This document shows positions 39,650 through 51,600 of a DNA stretch of 64,000 nucleotides, piece after piece; within the stretch, counting starts at the first letter, position 1, and each line of letters begins with the position of its first letter. The notes under the pieces are model-generated. The model did no database searches, was not told the DNA's origin, and was given only the letters and a program-made list of their open reading frames with translations. Position numbers and translations under genes: made by a program. This stretch comes from Chaetorhynchus papuensis (taxonomy: Eukaryota; Chordata; Aves; Passeriformes; Rhipiduridae), in the NCBI GenBank assembly GCA_013396525.1, contig VWYX01000939.1:222793-286792 (forward strand), written 5' to 3'.

Positions 39650-39960
39650 AATGCGCTTCAACTGGAGGAGGAGCAGGGCAGGGACACAGAGGAAGATGAC
39701 TGGCTGTCTCCTGAGAGAAGGCTGAATTTGTCTTGTTTAGCCTAGCAACAAAAAAAGCTGACAAAAGGTAGAATTGTTATCTGAAAATATCCCAGAGAGG
39801 AAAAATTGTTGCTTTAAAAAGTCAGTTTAGCATGATAGCAAATGGTATTTAAATGTCTGGGAGTCAGTCTAGATGGGAAATGAGAAGCTCCTCCTGCTAG
39901 CAGAGTGATGGAGTCCTCGCAGAGGCTTCCACAGTATGCCGTGAACCCAAAATAACCCAA
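39650..39960 (+). mobile_element. Probable ancient CR1-like relic
   Basis: The block 'ttgtcttgtttagcctagca' with aaaaagctgacaaaagg (39729-39767) and 'attgttatctgaaaat' follows the order of the CR1 sense consensus segment that includes 'tttagcctggagaag...'. Downstream, agagtgatggagtcctcgca (39902-39921) fits the later 'ggagtc(t)cc' block. Divergence is very high, so both the identification and the boundaries are tentative. Confidence 0.4.
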
Positions 39961-42170
39961 ATGGCTTTGAGGTGCAGCTTGAGCAATTGATGAGAGGGAC
40001 CCTACAAAGCCATTGCCTGTCCAGCCAGTGCAAGACCCTGGATTGCATCGTGTAGGACATCCCTTCCAGGACTGCATTTCTAAGATGGGAACTACTATTT
40101 GAACACAATTATGTGAATACTGAAACTGTACATAGGGTGTTCATGATCACTGAATTCACAAGCAAGACTTTACTGCCTCTACCACTTTTCCCTCGCAGTG
40201 CTGTGGAAATAAGTGTATCATTGCCTTATCTCTGCTCAAGTATTAAAATCAGAATGTGTTAGAAACATCCAGGAGAAAATGAAATAAGATTCCATTTGGT
40301 GTTTTGTAACATGTGCTGAACATTTCAGTTTCTGTCAAAGAAATATTGAATAATGGTGTATTTGGACAACACTTTTTTCGAAAATATGGCACACCATTGC
40401 ATAAATGAAGCATATTTTTTAACATAAAGATACAGTTTCTAAGTTTCCCTCAACTTTTCAAACTTTTGAATGCTTGGATATCATTCTTTTAATTTAGAGA
40501 GGTATTTGCCTGTAATGCTGAGGTGGCTGCAAGAATGGTCAATTGAAATAGATTTCCACGAGTGGTACTGTGTCATTAAGATCATAGGAAGCTTGTACAG
40601 TGGTAGATAATAAAAGCTGACAATAAAAACAAAGTTTGTTTTCAAGTCAAATTGTAATTGAACTGTTTTGAGCTGTGTTTTATTAAATCCACTTGCAAGA
40701 GTGGGATCAGTAAAAGAATTTCCTGCCCTGTGGGGAAAGTCTTCTAGAGAATGTCTTCTCTAAACGAAGCCAGCAAATTTCAGCACTGATAACTTTCTTA
40801 TTCCTAAAACCAATTATTTTCGAACATGTCATCTACACTAGCTCTCAGTGAGGATTAACTACATGACAGGCTTGAACTTTTAAAAGCAAGTGAGTTTTAA
40901 ATTATGAAAGAGCAGGAGGAAAAGGTGAGACTAATTTTTACTGTACAGAAACATGTAAAGTTTTTCAGTGCATCATCATTCATAGTCTTCTTGCCATAAT
41001 TATAATGAAAATTATTCCCTTTCTGTTCTTTTTTTGACTCCCTAACAAGAAACGCTTTGTGATTGGATGACGTAGACTAATTTTTAATGAATCATTTATC
41101 ATATGAATAGCTTATTGCAAATGAAACTCCCCCATCTTGCCCAGGAGTATTTTTTTGTTAATTGCTTTGCAAGCATTAAAGAATATTTCTAGCTCAAACT
41201 GCCTGGACCAACACTATTGAATGCTACATTTGCATTGTCTGACTGTATGGGATCAGCACCAACAGCTGGGTGTCTTTTCTGGCTCTTCGTGACAGTCAAT
41301 TCAAAACCCAATTTCAGCAAATATTCATGGACATTATGTGAAAGTGCTTCACTGTACTCCTCCAGAAGTGTATTTCCATACATTTTCAGAGAATGAATTC
41401 TGTAATCTCGTAATGCTCACACTCCCTAAACCCTCCTAGGTTAAGAGGCATGCTGCTATTGCACTGCAGAGAGGCTTTCATCCTCAGAGCTGGCACAAAT
41501 TGAACACTGACACTGGACATTTGTGGGAATATTCCTGTAGTTTTCTAACTACATGTGGGTTTGCACCGAGTGTGAAATGTTTTAGCCCTAAAGCAAATAC
41601 TTACAGATGTGGGAAGCTGATTGCTATTCAAGATTTGATTTGCTCCAGTGAGTTCTTCCTCAGCAAAATTTCCACTGATGGTGTCCGTGTTATCAGGACA
41701 TCAATTTTCCCCCACAGGCCACCAAAATGATAGACCTTCAAAGCTAAGATAATCAAGGGGGTCAATAAATGTCTTCAGCCAAGATAGACAGGAAAACATC
41801 AGGCTTTCAGTGTGACAGAGTTTCTGTTCATAACTGTTTATCACCATTTTTCTTCATTTGTTTGTTTATTTTGGTCTGAACTCCAAGTTGAGACTTCAGT
41901 AAACCCCTGGGAAGCCTGTGGAAAGACAGCAGTGCCCGAACAGTGGGTTAGCTGGTGGTGAAGGATAGACCACCCACATTTCTCAGTGGTGTCACATATA
42001 TACTCTCCTCTGGTTGGAGGTTTTAATGAGGGGGATGTTTCCAGGTTGAAAAAGAATAACTGGACTGAGAAAATTTAATCCTGAAAAATGAAAGAGGACG
42101 ACTGAAAAGAAGATGATCACAAGTTTCAGGATTTAAACTTCTGTACTTCAGCTGTGATCTGTAGGAGAGA
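39961..42170. other. AT-rich intergenic DNA with motif-dense block
   Basis: No exon is visible. The interval 40.3-41.2 kb is AT-rich with many unbroken AT words and no repeats, as often seen around conserved non-coding DNA. The motif cluster at 41041-41130 is listed separately. Confidence 0.45.
41041..41130. promoter_or_regulatory. CCAAT/CRE-like/octamer-like motif cluster (candidate enhancer)
   Basis: In 90 bp I see attgg (inverted CCAAT, 41062-41066), tgacgta (41068-41074, a CRE/ATF-like half-plus site), tttttaatgaatcatttatc (41091-41110, TAAT-type) and ttattgcaaatgaa (41112-41125, octamer-like). The CCAAT and CRE-like sites are only 1 bp apart. NRN1 is known as an activity- and CREB-responsive gene, so a distal element about 20 kb from its 3' end is conceivable. 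No direct proof of function. Confidence 0.3.
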
Positions 42171-42172
42171 CA

Positions 42173-42232
42173 GTCTGTGTTGTGCGTAAAATTTTTTCCT
42201 TTTTCCACAGAGGAGTCCAATCTGGCCACTCT
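42173..42232 (-). mobile_element. Possible retroviral leader remnant next to LTR
   Basis: On the minus strand this follows the LTR end directly. A TGG trinucleotide five bases in could mark the start of a degraded primer-binding site. About 60 bp look continuous with the LTR. Beyond that no gag/pol similarity is visible, so the rest of the provirus is gone or unrecognisable. Confidence 0.3.
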
Positions 42233-42696
42233 TGTAACGCCTTAAGAGGCCACCTAAAAACAGAGACTAGACAGGAGTAACGGGAATAAGGTAGGTATTT
42301 ATTTGAAAGGCCTTCAAGGGTACACCCTGGGGAGCCGGAGGCTGCTGCCAAAATGGACCCCAAGATGGACAACAGGTCACGAGTTCTTCACATTTTTATA
42401 GGTTTGGTTCATTTGCATATCAGGGTTAATTCTCCAATTAAAGCTTCAGTTTAATGATGCAATTCCCCTCAGCTTGCCCCCCTTTCAGAGGCTTTTGGTT
42501 TATACTTTTTGGGCCTAGGATGGTCTGTGTGTCCTTGAAGAGCAGGCCCGGAGAGGCTTTGTTGTGTCTGCCCAGCACGAGAGAGCAGAAAAGAACAGGC
42601 CACAAGAAACTTCAGAGTTACACACTAAGCAGTACAGGATTTGAAAAATACAAAAGTTAAAACCTAAGGCATCACTTGGCCAGATAATGTTGGACA
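42233..42696 (-). mobile_element. Avian endogenous retrovirus LTR (single)
   Basis: A 464-bp unit begins TGT and ends ACA on both strands (tgtaacgcc at 42233, tggaca at 42691-42696). On the minus strand the order is U3, a TATA-like cctataaaaatgtg (rc of about 42394-42407), then a poly(A) signal aataaa (rc near 42299-42304), then the ACA end. Wording such as gcagaaaagaacaggccaca and 'gcagtacaggatttgaaaaa' on the plus strand is familiar from passerine ERV LTRs. No viral protein frame is present beside it. The flanking 5-mers (actct and attaa) do not match, so a simple solo-LTR target duplication is not supported. Confidence 0.75.
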
Positions 42697-45600
42697 ATTA
42701 AACAGGCAACACACTGGCTTCAGTGCAGCAGCTGAGGCTGCTTCCCCAGGGCTTGGGGGCTCAGACACGGCATCCGATGGCAGCAACTCACTGCCTATTA
42801 CCAGGCAGAAGGTGAGCAACGGGAGCTGATCCTATGCATTAATGCACAGCAACTGTGAGATAAATTACATTGGACTAAATGCCACTGAAGGAAATTTGGC
42901 TGACGTATGCAAACTCTTTAAGCTGCTTTAATTGCACTACTCTAGGAGAAGGTGGTGATTTCAGCAGACTGAAATAGGATGGGGAGTCCTCACTACATGA
43001 GACGAGAGAGAGCACCAAACACAGCTACTCAAACCAAGAGACAATTGGGGAAATCCTGTCCTTCAGGTGGAAAAACAAACTAGGCAGTCTTTCCCTTTCC
43101 ATAGCACCTCTTCTTAGCCAAATCAATAAACAGATTGAGGCCTGAGGGACTAGAATGGCACAGGCAAAAGGACTAGGTTGGCACACCTCATCCTCCAGCT
43201 TCATTCCTCACAGGAAAAGGCATTTTCAGGTAGATATGGCTGAAATAGCTTCAGTCAAAAAAGGAGCAGGTGGGAGATGGTTTTTCATTCATGAAGGACA
43301 ATCATAAAACCGTGTTGTCTTTGTTAAAGAGAATTAGAAACCTCTGTAGTGGTTTGGTTTGAAGTATCCATTACCTCCTTAACTACAAAGCCAAACTATG
43401 CTAAACCATGACATTCTCCCACAAAGAGATTTTTCTTTTGCTGAAATCATGCTTAGCTTTTTTGCTTGGTTGTTTTTTTAAATGAGGTAGGGTACTCTGC
43501 ATTCAGAGTAATACCTTTTTTCACAGGAAGATGTAGAACAAAAGTTTCTCTTCCTTGCAAAACTGATTTTTAACTGGGTTCAACCATAGACATGGATTAG
43601 TTATTAAAAATAGTCAGAGAGATTTTGATCCTGCCAACTATCAAGCATGCTGCCAGTAAAAGCATTTGAGCTTTATTCTGAATTTTTAGCATACCAAGAG
43701 CTCTCCTAACCTTGTAGAGATGGCTTGAGTGCTGCAAGTTAAGATTGTGATCACCATCCACTTGGTGGTGAGTCCAGGTTTGCAGGGCTGTAGAAGCGAA
43801 CTGACAGTTTAGAAAATGAAGCCTTTCTTCCCTGATTTCTTTTTAATTTTTGTGTACTGATGTGTACTGATGTACAGTGTACTGATGGCCAGTTTAATTT
43901 GATTTGACATAGATGGTCATTTCAGTTGGCAATCATCCACCAAAATACATGTCACCCTTGGCTAATGACCTACCCTCATCGATAATCTTGTGACATCTTT
44001 TCCACATTGTATATGACATGTGCTTGTGAACTTCCTGCAATAACCCCCTTTGTGTTTTTAAATCCCAGCCTGCCAAATGCCTGCTCCAAAATGTCATTTC
44101 TCCCTCACAAGTACTCACCAGCTGCTGAGGAAGCTCTTTGTGAGGCTCCCTCCATCTTAGCCCTAGCGCCTGGTGGGAAGAGACATGGGAAATACCATGG
44201 GAGGACACATCTGCCCTTGGCTTCCATCTGTCACACCATGCCAGGTCACAGCCTGAAGGGCTGGAGCCAGTGGCCTCTCATTCCCTCAGCCTTTCCCTGG
44301 ATCTGAAATGGATGGATGTTGGATTGCAGCACTGTAGATTGGGAAATGAGACCTTTTTGCACCTATATTTTGTGAGGAATCTAGGTAATAATTGTTAACG
44401 ACCCACAATAATTCTAGATCCTTATTTTCTCTGCACCTATAATAATTAGGAATCTATAATTTTGCCCTCTGAGCTGCCTAGTCACTTCAGAGGAGAAACT
44501 TCAGCCTTTTGCATGCACCTGAAGCCTGATCAAGAGTCCCCCGTAATCCATGGCTGCCCAGCCAACTTCAGGGTTATGTGACATGCAGGAAGCCACCAGC
44601 TACTACAGAAGCAAGTGATGAACAAGATGTTTTTCAGGATAAAGTCTTGCGTCTCCATGCAACATTTTTCAGCTCCTATTTGAAAGACATTTTCCAGTCT
44701 GATCTTTCACTGGAATACTTGTACTCAGTTTACATTTGTTTCTGTCACAGGGCTATTTGCCCAATAAATTAAACAGTCAATAAAGGCAGGGGCCATAAGT
44801 CTTCTCTATTGCTAATTACCTTAAAAATGAGGAGACTGCTATTCTGTCTCCTTTATTTCATTTGATAGTTGCAGCAGCAGCAGCTGATCTGGCTCATAAT
44901 CCCAGCAGCCTGCCTTCAGCTCGGGACCATTGCAGGGTCATGGGGAGGACAAACATGGAAACCAGGCATGTGCAGAGTATTTTTTCTCATGACAAAACGT
45001 ATCAATATGAAACAATGAGAAGCCACGGGACCTCCTAACCTGGATGTTGCATACTTTTACCGTGGCTGAGGCTGTTCTGCCATTGTGAAGAAACGCCCTC
45101 TGGGAGCTGCTGCTGTGTGGCTGCTGACACTTGGCAGTCATTCCTCTGCGTGAGCTGTGGGGAATCTCTGTCACTGTGCAGCCATCTGAACCTTGTTTCT
45201 CTGAGGTCCCAAAGGCCTTTGCAAGGTTTGTTTATTATTAGCCTCATTTATCACTCTCATGGCTGATTTTGAATATAAGGAAAGTGGATCCTATTAAAAA
45301 ATTCATGCGTTACTATCTAGAACACAGATTCAAGTGTGGAATAACCCATATTTCATCATCCTACTATTAAATAACAAGTACTAATTTACTTTTCACCAAT
45401 TAGCTAAGAACAGGCAAACTAAATTTCCACATGCGGCAGAGAACTAACTGCTGCTAGATTATAAATGTCCTGTGTGGATCCAGGATATTATATGAGAAAG
45501 ATTAGTGAGTTGTTTCTCACATCATAAATTTCATTGTTGTTCTGCTAGGAAATATTTCCAGTTTGTGGTGCCCTCTCTGAACTGTTGACTCTAACAGTGC

Positions 45601-48600
45601 AGCCCAGAGCAGGTGGGTGTAGATGACATGAAATGTTGTCTTGCCAACATTTCTGTGGTGTGTATGCCTGTGTGGGAGGCAGAAGCATTTGAAAAAGGAA
45701 GAAGATAGCATCAAAGAGTATTTAGGGAATGAAGCTGTGGGCTCAGCTGTAAGCAAAGCCCCTGTGGTTAAAGCAGTGCTTGTTGAGAAGTCCCATGTGA
45801 CAGTACCAAACCCATTTCCATGCTTTGCTATGCATGTCCACCTCCTAGCTGGGCTGAAAAACTCTTTGTTACACAGTGCTGGGATGTAAATCAGGGTAGT
45901 GACATCACCCCTGCAAAGTCTGATCAGCCTAAAGATCCTGTGCACTCACCTCAGCACACAGGAGGAGGTGGGAATGGACACCAGGATCTGGCAATGTGTG
46001 ATGCTGGTGTTGTCACACTTGCTTATCCCCACTGTCCCTCTCCCCACCATGCCCACCATGCCCTGTTTTGCAGTGGTCACTTGCACTGGCTTTCTGGAAT
46101 ACAAGAGTGAACAGTGGCAGAGCTTTTCATCCCCCTGTGCACTCAGTTTTTTTTAAAGAGGGATCATTACAAAAACAAAGGTCATTTAAGAACACACACA
46201 TACACAGAAAATTCCATTTTAGATTTAAAAAGTGCAGTGGAGTTTGACCTTTACTGTGTCTTCTGCCATGCCTCCTCTCTAGAGCTTTATATGGTGTTCG
46301 TGGTCATGCTGCTTTATTATTCCCACAGCTCTGTTTCTTCCTTCTAAGCATTAAAAAAAGCAAAGCTAAGAACCACGAATTTCAGTTGAAACAGGTTGAC
46401 CTACCCTTTGAAAACAGCAAGTGCATTCCTAGGTAATTCACAAACAGGAAAATGAGACAAGGTCAATGATCAACTCATTTATTGCGGGTTGACCCATCTC
46501 ACTGAGCCTGTAGTTTGCTCCTGAGCTCTCAGGGCCACAGTCCTTTCATATACCAGTGTATGGGATTTGCAGGCTGAGCACAGGTCAAGGTCCTTTCCTT
46601 ACAGGACCTTCCAGACTCACCTTGCAGACTGGCAGGCTGATTCTCAGTGGGTCATTGAATGAGTTAGGACACTAAATCTCACTCTGAGCACAAGGAGTAG
46701 AACTCTCCATTCAGGTGTTAAGGCTACATCAGCAGTACAGAGATATCCAGAAGAGAAATCTGCTGCAGCACGAGAAGCCCCCAGCCACAACAGCAGAGAG
46801 ACATATGAACATCAGCTGTATAGGAGCATGGATTTTGCCATGGAGGATCCCTACATGGGTCAGAAAATAGTCCAGGTGTGAATCAGCTCTCAAAAACCAA
46901 TCCAACCATAAAAAAGGACACTCTTTTCTCAAAAAAGCAAGAGAGGCAAATAATTCATCTTAACTACCATGAGGTTCCTTGTCTCCTTTTGCAAACAAAA
47001 CAAAGCACAAAGGGAATAACCACTGCTAAATGCTGGTGATTTTACTCTGTTCACCCAACTCTGGTGCACTGAAGGGCAGGAGACCTTCCCCAGCCCACAC
47101 AACCCATGATTCTTGTCCATCTGCACAAAGGATCTCACCTCTGCAACACTGCAGCTGCCGCAGGAATATCACAGGCGTCTCTGGCCTGTCTCCATGGGGA
47201 AAAAATGAGAAACAAACACCAGGCGATGCTGCCCGATGGCTATAAAGGTACAAGGATAAACAGTTGTGCTTATTTAGGGGAAAAGGGCCATAGAAGCCTG
47301 GCCCTTGTAGATCTTCGCAGGGAGCCAACTCACTTGCATGCATGCTTGATAAGGAGCTGCTTCTTTTCTCTTCCCAGAAATGCCATTTTCCTCTGGGTGC
47401 TTGTCAATTACTGGGCATATGAAAGATTTGACCCAAGACAATTTACTTCTCATACATGAGTGAATATCTAACTGCCCGTCCTCAGCCTGACTGATGAGAG
47501 CCCAGGTAACTTGGCAATCTTCCTCCTCCTACATCTGAGGTATGGCTGCTATCCATGAGTGCTCCTGCCACAGATATGGATGCCACTAAAACAGACAGCC
47601 CTCTGCAGCAAGAAGCAGCTGTAGGAGACAATCTATATGAGAATGAAGTGGTATTTTCCCCAATTTATTCTGCAAGAACAGTGTAAACAGGGTATCCCAT
47701 CAAAATGCTGGTTTGGTTTCCTTTGGCTTCTTTCCTTTGTTTTCACTGATCAAGGGAAGAAAACAACCCCATTTCTTTTTCCCAGAATCTCAAGGTAAAA
47801 TTCATTTCAGATCCCCTTCCTGAAATGACTGGATAGAAGATTCTCCCTTGGGTCACTCAGCATATTCATTACATTGCTCTCACTCCTCTAAGATAATGAA
47901 TCATGTATTCCAGGACTTGTCCAATCTTGCAAGTTATCACTCATTAAGGTAAGGTGCAAATATGAAGCGCCATTGCTGTTTCCTAAGAGCAGCTGAAAGG
48001 TTGAGCAGAGCAGGAACAATGCACTGATTTCTCGATAACAGCTTCCTCACAGGGCGTTAATCAGGAAGAGATGACTGGAAACAACCCAGCCCAGAGGTGT
48101 GACAGAGGTGAATCAGCCACACTTGCTCAAACCTCTCCCAGAGGGCTCTGGCTGCCCTTGCCAACAGTAGGAGAGTTTTTCAGGAACAGCTGCTGAAGGT
48201 CCTGTGGGTGATTTCACTTAATGCTGTGCATGTTTAAGTCTGTGCCATGGTTTGCAATGGGGAAGCAGCATTGCACCATTAATACTGGTTGGGTTATCTG
48301 CTTATGTTAAGAATACTGGTTGGTGTGTTCACCTGTTGAGCAGCCAAGCAAACGAAAAGGCATTTGACAAAATGTTCCAGGTGCAAATGAAAGCCCAGAG
48401 CTAGACGAGACTTTTCTGCAGGAGCCTGTGACAGGTCGTGGTATTGCTGCTCAGCCAAGCTGTCAGGCAACAAAGCTATGAAGGAACATTCAGTGGGTTG
48501 CAACCGTTCTCTCCTAATCTTTCAGTTTTGCAAATTTTATTGAGTGATGCTGCCCTTATTCTGTATTTGTCCCTTCTCTGTAGAGGTACTTGACAAGACA

Positions 48601-51600
48601 TCTGGGAAGATCTATCATTGCATAACCTCATACTCGACAGACAAAGCAGTTCACCTCTTTTTGCCCCCTTTGTGCAGCCAAGGGCTCCAGGCATTGCTCA
48701 GGAATCCTTCAACAATGTACTTCTGCAGAAATAAAAAGCCACAAAGCTCAGAATTTGGCTTTCCTCTATATTTTTTATTCTCTTAGCCTAACCCAAAGCG
48801 CTTTAAAATAAATAATTGCTATCATCTTAAGGAAAGTTGTGAGATAATTAGGTCTCTGGTCTCTAATTTATAGGCAGAAGTGGAAAAACATCCTGCGCTT
48901 GACAGGATTAAAGCACCTGTGGGTACTATTCATGCTTTCAGGCCATCTCCGGCCACTTTGTTCCTTTTAGGCCACTGTAGGTATCTGCAGAGGCGATTAC
49001 AGAGACTTCCTGGTCGATGCTCAGAGGAAAGCTGGTGCTTCCAGAAAGCAATTCCAGGCTGGGTTCCGGGAACATGAGGGCTGGTCCCACTCAGACCTGT
49101 TCCAGCTGGACACCGGTCTGGGATTGCTCCTACCCCACAGCAGGGGTGACTCTATTCCCATGTGCTGTGGGGTGGGATACAGCACAGGAGCTGCTGCCAG
49201 GGGACAGCTAGCCAAAGGTGAGCGTGTGAGGGTCATTCCCATCCTGCAGCTCACGTGACGCCCCACTGCATCTGTCACCTGGGCTCAGCCTGTCCTGGGG
49301 ATCTGAGCATGCAAAAGAGGATGCAGAAATGGGGCTTCAGAGGCAGGTTGGCCGAACAGTTTTGGCACGTGGAGTGACAAGTGCAGGGAGAATTGTAAAC
49401 TTCTTGAGGAATAATTTGCAACTCTACGTGTGAAGCTTACTTGGGGACTTGCATTGTCTAACATTGCTCCATCAGCTGATCTCAGGGGAGATTCAGGACA
49501 GGCCTCACCCCCTCCTGAGGCTCTGTGTCAGAACTGCCTGGAGATACAAGTGGATGAATAAGGGAGTCTGGCTAAGCCTGTGAACAAGAACTAGCTTCGG
49601 ACAATACCAGTGCATACAACCAAGTCTGCCTTTCAGGGAGGACAGGTAAAGGTGATGGGATACAGCACAAAACACACTAAAAATGGCCTATATTCACACT
49701 TTTCTACACAACCATTAGTTTTTGTTTTATTTAAAAAAAAACCTTCCTATCAATCCAACCCTAAGGCAGTTAACAAATGGAACTCAAAGCTACAGCTAAC
49801 CCATATCTGCACACCGGCTTAAGAACAAAATATTTCATTGTCGTCTTGAAATCTCTGATTCAAGCTGGGCTTAAACTTGAAGCAACCACAGTTCCAGCTG
49901 TAATAACCCTGGGAACTGAGAGGATCTGGAACTTCTGAAAATCAAGTCCAGAGGCACTCAGGATTTCCACCAGTGCCACAAACCCAAGGATACTTTCTGA
50001 CAGTTTCATTTGTATTCGGAGTTTCACTGACCTAGAAAATAATACATGAAATATGTTCTGTCTATTCCTCAGGCAGGCTCCATATTACCAAATGCAATAC
50101 TCCCAGCTGCAGCCAGTGTATTCTTTTGCTCTAAATTTGTCTTCTATATTTCTCAAAAAATATGAGACTTGAAACTCCACTTTTATGATCATAGAAGATT
50201 TTGTTCATGCTATCCTCTTGAGCAGGTGCATCCAGAGTCTAAGCCCATTTTAGGAATACGTCAGAGAAAAAAAAAGCCAAAATGAGTTGCCAAAGCTGCT
50301 GTCTGACCTTTAAATACATATTTAAAGCTCTGTCTCAGGGCTCCACAGCCCCCAAGGAGTTTCTTTCTTTGGTGCCAAATGCAGAGTTCATGCAGCCCCA
50401 GCTCCTCCAAGCAAGGTGCTAAGTTCACATGTTAAAGCCAGGTGCTGTTTACACAGAAAAGTGGGGCAAACATCTGTGTGTCACCAAGCACCTTTTCTGT
50501 ACACTGAATGTAAATATCCAGGGTAAACCTTTTTCTCTTGACTGTGTTCCCTCCCACACCTTTATTCTCTGAGGCAGCTTCTGTAAGTAACCCAAGCTTC
50601 CTTGTCATGGTGTAAAAATGCTAAAGCTCCACTGCCTTATAATCTGCTCCTTTTGCTGGAACTCCATCAGCTCTTCAGGATGTGGTGCCAAGAGACACTA
50701 TCCCTGTTACAGGGTTTGACATCTGGAGGTCTCATTAATGGTTGGTGAGGGGAATATAGTTTGTAAAGCTGCTGACGAAAGGTGTGCTGCAAAAAAGCCC
50801 TGGAAGAGAAGGGTAGCCATCTGAGGACATTGTGGATCTAGCTGAGAGGGCTTGGTTAGCAGGTTGTGTGCACATGTCCAACACATCTTCATGTGCTGAA
50901 ACAAATTCTCTCACTTTGATGCCAAAGCAACATACGCTGACTTTCCAGTGCAAGAGAAACTCTGTTAGCAAGTCTTTGCCCCAGTAAGACTTCAGAAAAG
51001 TGGTCAACAATAATTTTCCTTAATTCAGTAGAGGTAATGACTGATGACCAAATAATATTGTTTATTTAAGCAAAAGAATATGTTCTGCAAAGATGTTCTG
51101 CAAATATTTTAAAAGAACAAGTATTTCATTATGATATTCATTTATCACTTTGGATTTCTAGAAAGCTGTGAAAAAGACATTAAGAGACCCATAAGAGATC
51201 TTGATGTCCATGTGTGATCCATGTAATTCCTGATAGATGAACATCATCAGGAAATACTTGTTATCAACAAGGTTTTTTTCAGATTTATTTGTTTTAAGGG
51301 CTGGAGGTTCTCTTTTAGGTGACTCACCTTATTGTTAAGGTTGAGTTCTCCAGACACTTCAGCACAAATTACCTTTTAATGTTGTTCTAGGCTTTTTTTC
51401 CTAGAGAGGATCTCTGCAGTCCTCTTGGTCTTTGGTCCAAAGAAGCAGAAACATAAAAGTTTATTCAAAAACCTCTACAAGCAGCAGTTTGCATAACACA
51501 TGTCTGCTGCCACGGTACCTCATTACCCACTGGGTGCCCAGCTCAGGCCCCACTGTTCTGACATGGTCTCTAGAGTACACACATTGGTACGAAGTGGTGA

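Noticed and set aside
46460..46720. Possible antisense LTR (tttatt and a TATA-like complement)
   Set aside because: No clear TG...CA ends and no familiar LTR wording; kept as unclassified intergenic DNA.
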